A stretch of DNA of 64,000 nt from Membranipora membranacea. Lineage: Eukaryota; Bryozoa; Gymnolaemata; Cheilostomatida; Membraniporidae. Within the stretch, counting starts at the first letter, position 1. Each line of letters opens with the position of its first letter. The stretch covers positions 11,966,001 to 12,030,000 of the forward strand of contig OU612075.1 of assembly GCA_914767715.1 (NCBI GenBank), given 5' to 3'. Below the pieces are notes generated by a model. That model worked only from the letters and a program-made list of their open reading frames with translations. It was not told the origin of the DNA and made no database searches. Positions 39,201 to 48,900 of this stretch are shown piece by piece. Position numbers and translations under genes: made by a program.

Positions 39201-39347
39201 GGTGTACTCAACTGTAACTTTATTTCTCTCCCAACTTATTACTTTTGCTGCGTACCATCTCCCATCTGGGGGATACAGGGCAGTGATGGGTGTTCCTTCT
39301 TGTATGTCTGCAAACTCATCCGAGATTTTCCTTTTCCTCCGACCCAT
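27298..39347 (-). CDS. Tudor / zinc-finger / tyrosine-recombinase-like / SANT protein
   Basis: Reconstructed exons in transcript order: 39347-39159, 38937-38925, 38470-38321, 37949-37809, 37414-37271, 36912-36856, 36490-36350, 35957-35814, 35421-35278, 34899-34816, 34638-34408, 34045-34007, 33569-33342, 32958-32860, 32562-32509, 32285-32059, 31610-31340, 30819-30117, 29889-29743, 29553-29424, 29066-28847, 28518-28471, 28202-28155, 27740-27693, 27476-27298. The total is 1293 codons with every phase matching. Residues 18-60 look Tudor-like (LYPPDGRWYAAKVISW). Residues 68-374 are acidic Ala/Gly repeats. Zinc-finger-like motifs: Cys641/Cys644/His655/His659 and Cys722/Cys725/His737/Cys741. The recombinase-like core has box I Arg980 (KRRPAE), box II Arg1104 (KLRKYLAT), His1130 (HMGHD) and Tyr1139; the usual first His of HxxR is Gln1101. 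The last exon has a SANT-like LWTREEIRLL. The order finger, recombinase core, SANT-like tail fits a widespread animal family of uncharacterised proteins, possibly Crypton-related. Joining the Tudor exon is my inference. Confidence 0.7.
28847..30819 (-). other. Tyrosine-recombinase-like catalytic block (four exons)
   Basis: Exons 30819-30117, 29889-29743, 29553-29424 and 29066-28847 carry the core. Arg of KRRPAE matches box I (RxxE), Arg of KLRKYLAT matches box II, and HMGHD followed nine residues later by Tyr in HLNHYSM reproduces the usual LGH-to-Tyr spacing. The catalytic set is therefore almost complete, with Gln replacing the first His of HxxR. In this animal family that position is often not His, so activity cannot be judged from this alone. 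Confidence 0.75.
32650..38575 (-). repeat. Tandemly duplicated exon-intron units (nine)
   Basis: Nine related units each hold one short exon plus flanking intron. Exons are at 38321-38470, 37809-37949, 37271-37414, 36856-36912, 36350-36490, 35814-35957, 35278-35421, 33342-33569 and 32860-32958. Six upstream units are spaced ~415-540 bp apart; three unrelated exons (34816-34899, 34408-34638, 34007-34045) sit between the seventh and eighth. Every exon is phase 1 at both ends and a multiple of three, so units can be gained or lost without shifting the frame. The peptide is variants of AGDDIDGAAAVSPG, and two exons contain that 42-bp unit three times. Longer exons add NNSSDKDYA before it. Confidence 0.85.
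38925..38937 (-). other. Candidate 13-nt microexon
   Basis: On the minus strand the sequence reads ttttgtatag, then ATGCAAATCAAAG, then gtatgt. The Tudor exon ends in phase 0 and the first repeat exon starts in phase 1; a 13-nt exon is exactly what is needed to join them. Both splice sites look good. It would add MQIK plus one split codon. There is no transcript support. Confidence 0.4.
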
Positions 39348-40065
39348 GTCTATTACGAACTCTTATAGACAGGATGTGCAGTTAAATTTTTAGGCGTAGT
39401 ACATTTCGGAAAGAAGGTGATTAACAAGCATAGGATGTGTAAGTTGTCAGTAACTATGAGTACAAAATACTATTATCATCAGCCTTGTAAACAGGTTTAT
39501 CGTTAAATTATTAGGCACAATTCATTTACACAAGCAATTTTCTAAACTTGATACATCCCAAAATATGTGACTCAAATGATTTAATAGATGAGGGGTCCTG
39601 TTTTCTGTCCTGATCCTCAGATTCTTGAATGCAGAAGAATGAGGGCAGTTAGTGCACACAACTAGTGAATTTTCTCAACTAGCAGCATTGACAATTTATC
39701 TGAGTGACACGCATCTGTGAACACAATCCATCATCTAAGTAGAGCTGCATCCAGACCCTAATACCGATCTGAACATGGGTGATAATGGGAGTGTTATGTC
39801 TCCAAAACAGTTACGTGGTCAAGCACTAACCCAGAGGCAGGCGTATATATTATGGCTATAATTCCTGAGCTGGGTGACTCGGTGCTGCGCACCAGGGGCG
39901 TATATTCTAAAAAATTTCACTCACTGACTTTTTAGAGATGAGCATAATGACCGGGTGCGGCCCGATCCACACGCCGTCGGCGCGGCGGGGAGGGTGTGGG
40001 TGTGTCAATACACCGGGCTTTTGATTGGCTTGTCCAGCTCAAGGTCAAAAGTCAAACTCTGTATG

Positions 40066-40245
40066 TACCGTAATTCCTCACTTATAAGACATCCCCCCTT
40101 GGGAAAAGTAAAAATTCTCCAGTTATAAAGCACCCATTTGAAAAAACAGCCATTGTTGGGATTCGAACACACAACATTCCTAATAAACAGCAATTACCAG
40201 GCAGAGCTCTACACACTGAGCTATTCAACCTGGCTTACACAATGT
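40066..40245 (-). mobile_element. Half copy of the tRNA-containing inverted-repeat element
   Basis: The end taccgtaattcctcacttataag matches the terminus of the element at 3400-3794. On the minus strand a tRNA-like stretch (gaatagctcagtgtgtagagc, then gtgttcgaatccca) precedes cttataactggagaattttta, in the same order as in the full copy. Only one terminus is present. Confidence 0.65.
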
Positions 40246-41164
40246 AATCAAGGATTTTGATTTACGGATATCCGTGGTCCGTGATTGCTAATATACGCCA
40301 CTGCTGAGCACATTACAGCCCAGTTATGCACTTATGTTTGGGCCAAGACCAAAATGGGTTGGTGAGTTTGGGTTTACGCTTTTTGTTTTGGGTTGCGTGC
40401 TATGTCGAAGTGTTTCTGAGCCAAGGTTATTCCATCCAATGACTAAAGGCGGCATCACTAATTCCACTTGGAAATCATTTAACAAACACATATGGGCATG
40501 ATATTGCTTGTCCGTACTGAGTTAATAATGCCAACAACATGTTGCTATAGGCAGATTGGTTTTTGAATAATAACATTAGGTCAGCAACACTGCAAAGTGC
40601 AGCTGATGATTGATGCATTTGTGTCAAAATCGTGCAAGGAACAAAGTGATCTCTTAGATGACTGGCACACACTGTAAGCTATTTTCTCAAATACTAAAAA
40701 TCTTTGCAAAGCTGATAAAGATTGCAACAAGGATAAAATATAATCTGTTGGGTTAAACGTTAAATCTTCATCCATGGATACCCATTTAGTTTATAAGAGG
40801 ATTTTCGTGAACTTCCTTGGTTTATGTGACTGTGTTTACCCCACAAACCAACTATTATGGGTAATAATTATGTGCTTATTCTGGTACCTGTGGGACGAAA
40901 ATCCTCTGACCCCGCAGGGTTTAAGAGAAACACATATCCAAATTGGTCGTTTTTGTGGGTTGGAGTTGTCTTCTTAAAATATAATTTTAAATTATGAAGT
41001 TATTAGACATAGGGTTAGGAGCAATCCAAGTAGGTTCTAGGGCTGCCTAAACAACTTTATAAGTGTGGGGTTTTTTTCTGCCCCCACAAAAAATTTGGTC
41101 CACTTAGTTGGGGAAATATATACCATACCGTCCAATAAAAGCGTGCTTATAAATCTATATAAAT

Positions 41165-41380
41165 ATTATTATATATTTTGATGACACTCAGCAATTATTG
41201 ATTTACTATTTTTTGATAACAAATAATGTCAGTAGGTCATTATGTCTAGTAGTTTTGTTTAAAAAATAAGCATCACTATGCGTTGCCCTACTAATTCAAC
41301 ACACTTTACATTATATCTTACCCTTGTTGTTATTGACTGTAGAATACTTTTTACCAGCAACGTATATACGATTCCATTTT
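41165..41380 (+). repeat. Detached 3' flank of an amidase copy
   Basis: From about attttgatgacactcagcaa to tttttaccagca this stretch aligns by eye with 51185-51430, which directly follows amidase 2 (shared: gatttactatt, tgtcagt, tttatgtct-gta-ttttgt, cttgttgttatt). It is therefore the missing part of the 3' flank of amidase 1, now about 14.5 kb away from that gene. Confidence 0.6.
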
Positions 41381-41559
41381 ATCTTGCTTCTGGAGTAAAT
41401 TAAGTTTTTACTCCCTTCAGATATATTTCTTCAACACATGTGATATGTAAAATGTAATATGTGTGCATGATGTATCATGATCCTTGTCCAGTAGTGACCT
41501 GCCATGATACTGATACTACAGAGTTAAACTTCAAATACATCATGGTTGATTATAGAAAT

Positions 41560-41715
41560 GGGGGGTCGTACCATACTTTGTATCCCTTTGCATGGACGGT
41601 GAGGTATCGGTTGCCTGAGGGGCGAGGCTGCAATTGCTGCACCAGATTGCTCTCTGTAGGCATGTTGGAGCACACCTGGGGGCCAACCAAACTCCAGTAG
41701 GTAATAGACTGCATT
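41560..41715 (-). mobile_element. tRNA-derived SINE body, copy 3
   Basis: On the minus strand cctactggagtttggttgg, then gagcaatctggtgcagcaat, then ctcaggcaac match the body of the SINE at 2985-3182. The tRNA-like head is missing, so this is a truncated copy. Confidence 0.6.
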
Positions 41716-42359
41716 GGCAAGCAAGATGTCAATAGTACTTGATGACCAGTTTCTCCACGTTTCCAATTTGCAATTGCAGGTCTCGTTCGCTTGCTGAGTG
41801 AGCGATTCTGGCAGTTTTCTCAATATAATGACCAAATGTGTTGACCCAACCTCACTGAAATTGTAAAAAATACAGCATTGTGGGATTGTGATGATGATAA
41901 TGAGACTAAACCCAGGCTTATTCGAAGCGAGGTAGAGCGGTCTAGGAAACCGGCTTTGCATGAAAAATATCAAGACATAGTATCTTTCATCATCTAGGAC
42001 AAGACTGACCCGCATTTTATCTAATTTGCTTTTGAATGCAGCTGTTAATTGGTATCATGGAAAATATTGGCTAGTAAAAAGCATCAAATAAGAGATAGTA
42101 TGGAAAACTAATTGAAAAACTGAACATCATCAGATTACCACTCTGTGTAATGCTTACAATGGAATGATCAAGCCTTCATTTCACACCACAAAACTGCTAT
42201 TTGCTGTTTTGTGATGACCTAGCACCTATGTAGCAAAAGCATTGCCATAATGGCACTTCCTTGTGGTTCGTTTAAAATTAACATTATGTATCACATGTCT
42301 AAAACTGGGAAGACTAAAGCTCCCTGTTCCTGTTCCTTGTCAAGTGTATGTGTTTAATT

Positions 42360-42470
42360 TGACTGCAAAACCTAATCACGAACACCAGGCGGATCCGGAT
42401 CAGGCCGGTGTGAGGGGAGCAACTCTGAATGCAGGCGAATGGATCTAACTTGATCTAAGGTGTATCAGGT
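42360..42470. repeat. Palindromic element, partial copy 2
   Basis: The aggggagcaactctgaatgc-type right arm with aatgcaggcgaatggat and a following tgatctaa matches the right arm of the element at 18405-18575. Both lie upstream of an amidase gene, though at different distances. Confidence 0.5.
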
Positions 42471-42514
42471 AGTGCATGATCAAGACAGAAACAGTAAAAG
42501 TACTTTCATTGGTT

Positions 42515-42925
42515 CACATTGTGACATTTTTTCCTCATTCTTTTAGTGGCTCATCATTATTTTATGCATTCTATCAGTATCAGCTGATCTAAAGGTTATA
42601 AGTTCATTAAATTGTCACATCAACTCCATAAACCTCATAGCTAAGCTATCCGATTGCATACATGCCAATCATCTTTGTCATTGTTAACTAGCAAACTGCT
42701 CTGTTGACGTCTGCTATATATACATTGCTTGCAAAAATAGTAGCCATTGAGTCTGATAAAAACATCTAGGCCATATCAAATGTATGCTGTAGTAATTAGT
42801 AGATAATTATTATCATGTCAATAATATGCAATGTGATACTAGATCAGTATGTCAAAAAGCTAAACCTGCATCTGCAGCTCACTGTCATGGAAAGCTTATA
42901 ACAGTCTTTCTGATTTAGGGGGACA
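42515..42925 (+). promoter_or_regulatory. 5' flank of amidase 2, shared with amidase 1
   Basis: This aligns by eye with 19290-19698 up to the start codon. A run of about fifteen C follows in intron 1 near 43058-43073. No individual element can be assigned. Confidence 0.4.
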
Positions 42926-45900
42926 ATGGCAGAAGGTACTAGCAAATCGCGTAAGTAACTGATGCAATCACATATATGTGTTCTAAGTTCCTTGTGCTCA
43001 TCAACTTTGCTGGCTCCATTAGAGCACAAGCAAAAGGCCACGTGATTTAGCCTAAGTCCCCCCCCCCCCCCCCTCTACATCTTTGCTAGCTACAAATTCA
43101 CAATACTGCTTTATTGTTCACTTGCGATTTTGAATTTTTGCTTATGTGTGAAAATGGTTTGATGCAGTTTTGTGCCCTACGCGAATGCATTACCTTTTTG
43201 AAGCTTGCCAGCTAGATGATAGATCAAGATTTTGCCACAACATCATAGCAGCAGTGGTAGAGGACACCTTCCTATGAGAAGGATCTCTCAATTACAGGAT
43301 CAAGAGTTTTGGCAACCTACAAGGCTCCGGAATGCCACAGAGGCGTTATATACGTAACCACCACCATTGTGGTGTCCTCCCCCTCCCCATTGCAGAGATT
43401 ATCTTGATAGAAATTTTGATGGATTGAAGAATGATAAGTTGGTTTAAACTTCACTGTTTATTTATATCCACAATCTATGTTAGCATGCTAAGATCATAAA
43501 ACACATTCAATGGAGAAAACCTACCAAGTCCATGTACGCCTTATGAGAGTACCACACAGACAAAAAAAACTTTTGTGTACAGACTTCTATAAAGTTGTCA
43601 GACATATTGCATACATACACAGCACATATCTTTATTATATTCAAATGTTTCGATTGTTGCAGACATTCCCCTGGTTGAGCCTGCAAGTGAGCCAGAACTA
43701 AGAGAGATCGCTGATTCCCTGAAGCTCGGTATCAATGATGACGACCTCAAGGAGTACACGAGTCAGGCGTCTTTACATTTTTAAGCAATACACCTTGGTT
43801 TATTTGATCTGAAATCCTCCACTGTGATTTAAATATTAATCCCTGGCCAGCCAGTGCCAAGTATGTCACTTTTGGATTCAATGCATATGGTGTGTCATTT
43901 TAACCCTCCAGTTCACGCCAACTCACTTGGTTCTATTTTGCAAAAGCCGGTGATTTCATACTTGTTTTGTAGCTGATGGACTTACAAATTCTGTAGACAT
44001 CGAATGGCTGCATAATGCATACGCTACGCATTCAGAAGCTAAATAATAATCATCTCGGATTTTTTCTAAATAAGTCTTTATTTCTTTCAGAATGGGTGAA
44101 TATGTCTCTTGAGTTATGTGATGCTCTGAGAGATATCCCAGAGACAACAATACCAGTAGTATATCCCAGAACACCCGGCTTGAAACCAACAAGAGAAGAT
44201 AACCCTCTAAATGCTTGGTGAGTTATTATATCCAGTACTGGTCATATAAGTACTTGTTCTATGTCAAAGCAGGATCCATGTCTGTTGATGGCTTGGGACT
44301 ATGATGCTGATGATGATATTAATTATTACACTGATCGGGTATCTTTTGGACTAAATAAAAAGTGCATCTAAAACCAGATATGACGAGAATTTTGGGCTGA
44401 AAAAGTCCAAGCAATAACCTCCATGGCTGCAAAACTTTGCAAATCTGCACATAAATGTTTGTGAATAAGATAAATGCCAATGCCAATGAATTATATCAAC
44501 GCCCACAGTCAACACAATGTAAACAAACACATTAGAGTCTTGACACTACTGTGTGTTTATCTCCTCCCCCTTGCATCATTTGAGGGGAAATGACTTTGTG
44601 ATCTTTGGCACTAGTCAGGTCGACACAGAGGACTAATTGTAGGACATATTGTAGGTCATATCTCTCCTTGGATTAACTTGATCCTTATGTTTTCCCTAGC
44701 TTTGTTTAGTAAAGTGTGAGGTCAACTGTTGGCTTGGCTGCAATGTGCGATATAACAAAACTTGACTAGGGCAGTATTCATAGATTTTGAAGTGGTATGG
44801 CCACCCAGGCGCGGTGGTCGCATGATTGCAAGAGACAGTTTTTAGGCGTCCCAGCCCTATCCCCGGAAAAATTGACAAGCAAGTGGTCAAAGCGACCTTT
44901 GAGTACCAATTGAGTTCGAGTGGCATCATACCATATCTGATCCCTACTCTGATTGTACTTGTTTTTCAAACTAAATATTTTTTACATAAACATAAACATG
45001 TACTCTTAATTTAGCATTCGCCCAGAGGGTATCGGGACCTCCCCCAGGAAAAATTGAAAAGTAGAGGCAGTTTTTGGGCCAGAAACGCCCCACGGACCTC
45101 TGAGTACCCATGGAATTTGAAAGACACCATATTACGAAATCTGATCCTTACTGCCATGAAAGATACTCTAAATGTGTAATTCGGTGCACATGTTGTAGTG
45201 ACACAAAAATACAGCGATAAATGCCATGAATTTGTTGACGATTAGTTTTTATAAGGTCAATCACCTCACTGCAACCAAATAAACTGCATGTATAGGGCTG
45301 GCCTACAATGGGGCAGAGGCATATTTTGAGGGGGCACTGGAGCATGTTTAGTAATGAAATATGTACCTCATAACTCTAGAAATTTTTTAAAGAAAACAGC
45401 TGCATCAGTATAATCCTTGGTATAATCCCCTCATAATCCCTTCCAATAATACATTTAAATGGGCACATAGGTTTAAGTAACCGCTCAGTCTCATTTCTTA
45501 CACAGGGCGAATAAGGTGACCATTAAAGGTGAATCAACTGGTCTGTTGGCTGGAAAGAAAGTTGCAGTCAAAGACAACATCTACGTTGCTGGTGTACCCC
45601 TTCAGAATGGTTCTAAGATCTGGGATGGCTACACTCCTGAGTTCGATGCGACTGTCGTCACTCGAGTCCTCAAAGCTGGCGGGACAATATCAGGAAAATC
45701 CACATGTGAGAATATGTGTTTCTCTAGTGGCAGTTTTACGAGCGCTAGTGGGCCAGTACTGAACCCACATGACAAGACAAGACAGTGCGGCGGATCCAGT
45801 TCAGGATGTGCTGCTTTGGTGAGGAAGTTATAATTTAAGATCATTTTATATTTCAAAAAGGTCTGTTTCTCTCCCTATGTTCCACTATACATAACCTATT

Positions 45901-48900
45901 CACTCATGGTGTCTTGCGGTATTCGATTCAGACCAGTACCTGGAAAAAATTAGACTTATTACCGGCGTCTCAAGAAAGGCATTAAAGAATGTCAGCTGAC
46001 ACAACCGGACTGTTATGACCGATATGACAGTCCTTTGACTTTGTTACACAGGTGGTTGCCGGGGAAGTAGCCATAACTTTCTCATCTGTGATCATTTTGT
46101 CCTGTTGTGGAACAGGAAAATCTTATGCACAGATGAATGAAGTATTTTCATGAAGTAAGTTTTCATTATTTCGTCTGCAGATTGTAGCTGGAGAAGTAGA
46201 TATGGCACTAGGAGGAGACATGGGTGGTTCCGTCAGACTGCCCAGCTGTTGGACAGGTTGTGTTGGTCTGAAGCCAACATGGGGTCTTGTCCCTGTTACT
46301 GGCTCTATCGGTATGTCCATCAATGTATTGTAAGAGTGAATGTGATTCTGACATATTGGCAGCCTTATTAATTTAGATTTCAATTAATTCAGCTTGTTTA
46401 AAGAGGGATCTCATTTTCAAAACAAAAATAAAATCCTACAAGTCACACATAAATTCAAATATTTTACTGAATTAGAATACAAAAAATATCAAGTACTAGA
46501 AATTCTTACTAAAACTTCAATTCATCGATCAGTTTTCTAATTCATTCTCTAATAGAACTGAGCCGAACCATACCAAACATGGTCTTGTAGTACTGACACT
46601 TTAAATGCTTGACTTACAGGTATGGAGCCAACCTTTGATCACATAGGACCGATGGCTAACACTGTATCAGATGTAGCCTTACTTCTAGAGGTGATAGCTG
46701 GGTATGATGAAGGTAGAGATCACCGTCAAATCCCTAATCAGCCAATCACTAAATATACAAGAAGGGTGAGCCTCTATGAGTTCTAGCATTCAAGGTCTCA
46801 GATGCTGGCGAAACTGCCTAAAGGTGCCCAAACCGATACGCAAAAATGGATATATATAGTCTGGATGGTAACATCTAACATTCAAAATGAGATGCTCATT
46901 CATCATTTTAGTGCCTGACCAAATACATGTACATTGACATTTTATATAATGTGATTTATTGGTCCTGCTTTTACATGTTTCTCTATTTTTCGACAGTTGA
47001 AAGGTGACCTGCAGGGTAAGAAGTTTGCATATGTGACAGAAGGTTTTCTCAACGCTACTCCAGGTGTAAAGTCTACTATAGACGGGGTAGTTGATCAGAT
47101 CAGAGCTGCTGGAGGGGTGGTAGAGGAGATCAGTATTACAGAACACCAGACATGTAAGCAAAGTTTTTTTCTACTGGTTCTTTATAACGCTGGTTTTTCT
47201 GTATTCTTCACTATTTAACAGGCCCCCTTAAGCGCATGTGGCTTGTGTGGGGAAGTGACCCTATACCCTTGCCCGCTGTTGTCTGCTATGTTATTACGAA
47301 GATGCAGAGGGGATCTTAATACTGCGTGCAAGCACACAGTAGACCTCCGGTATTTATGGTCCTGATCCGAACAGACATGGCTAGGATGAATGGCTTGCCA
47401 GTGCCAAATCAAGTTGAAGTTTTTGTGATGGGTTGACGATCTTGCTAATAGCTAGCATGCAACATCTACCTCTTGAAATTGAGGATTGGTACCCATCTAA
47501 TTTCTTCAATTGATAATAACTATTGTCAGACACTTGCTGCCCCTAAATCTTTAATTGAGTTATCTTCATTTCATGTTTACAGTTGGTCTACTGTCTTTGG
47601 CCATTATGCCTGCTTTCTATAATACACTGTTCCAAAATCATGGGCAAGCATCCGGATACAACGAGTTCTACAACAAATCAGCAGCTGTTCATCTCAAGAA
47701 AGCTTTGGAGGTAAAGTTTTAATTCATCTTTTAATCATTATGGTCCGTTCATCCTGTAGTTCGGTTGATTATCTGTGAGGGTTTCATCGTTGGCCAGTAA
47801 AATTCACCATCACTGCTGTTTTCTTGAATTCATAGACACATGCTCACGATCTTCAGCCTGTAGTGAAAGCTGTGGCACTGCTCGGTGAATATGTCAACAA
47901 GAAGGATCGTGAGTATATAATAAAACAAACTTCGTCCTTTAAAAGGTTGAGGGTGGCGGAATTGTTTAGCGACTGCATATCTTTGTTACCTACTTGTTCA
48001 CCAATCAGCCTTACTGTCGGTTTGAACAATGGTATCATCCTCACCTATTTATGCTCTGTCCTATTCAGGTAGCATGAGCCTGCTGAAGACCAGCTCAATT
48101 AAGCTTCTCTACCTAATCTTCTCCTCAGCATCTTCTTCATTGAGGGATCAGGATTGGAGTTCCTTCCTAATCGTATCCTTCAGGTGTGAACTCCAATCCC
48201 GTTCCCTCAATGAAAAGGTTAAGAATACGGTTTGAATGATGGCATTCCATGTATTGGTTGCCCACCAGGAATGGTTGTGAGAGTTCTTACCTCACCTCAT
48301 ATTTCATGTATTGTTACCATAGAGTTATTATATACTCTAGAGTGGTCAATGTGTACAAAAATAGCATCAGTTTTTGTCCTACTTAATTATTGCGAAATCC
48401 ATGACGCGACGCAATCTGGTTGTGCATGGCCAGTGCCTGTATCATATAATTAATCATTGAGAATTTAGGAATTGGGTATGAAAATTTAAGTTTTAGAGCG
48501 CTTATAGCCATTTTCTCGGAAAACATTTCATGGCACGCTATGTGGAACACTTGTAGGTATTTTCACTTGCAGCCATTGGAAAAAATTTCTATTTTTCCCC
48601 ATCAAACATCCCGCAAACACATCATTGTGATGAAAAAAAATTACCGGGCTAGCTTGTTTATTCTACTGCCACTTGCCAGCCATATAAGCTGTGCCCTGTC
48701 TCTCTTACTCATATGTTACACATTCAGTGGGTTTTTTTTATTTTTGATTAAATGAAGTACGAGTAGCCTGTGAACAAGTGATCGGAGGTGTAAAAGTTTG
48801 CAGCTTGCCTCGTTTTCAGTCACAGTGTACATGTCAAGATTCAGATTTGCTCTCCAGATAACGTTACTTTATTGAGGGTATTATTATAGGTTTTTGTTTC

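Larger units (their letters stand above)
39348..42500. other. Spacer between recombinase-like gene and amidase 2
   Basis: No exon is supported. An in-frame TAA lies 21 nt before the ATG of the Tudor exon, which supports that start. The spacer holds half of an inverted-repeat element (40066-40245), a detached piece of amidase 3' flank (about 41165-41380), a SINE body (41560-41715) and part of a palindromic element (42360-42470). Confidence 0.5.

Noticed and set aside
41524-42015. 163-codon open frame on the minus strand
   Set aside because: It overlaps a SINE body and has no domain, splice context or codon pattern like the real exons.
44780-45130. Two diverged ~130-bp direct repeats in amidase 2 intron 3
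   Set aside because: Similarity (cccc-ggaaaaattga, gacct-tgagtacc, atctgatcc-tact) is visible but too loose to define an element or function.
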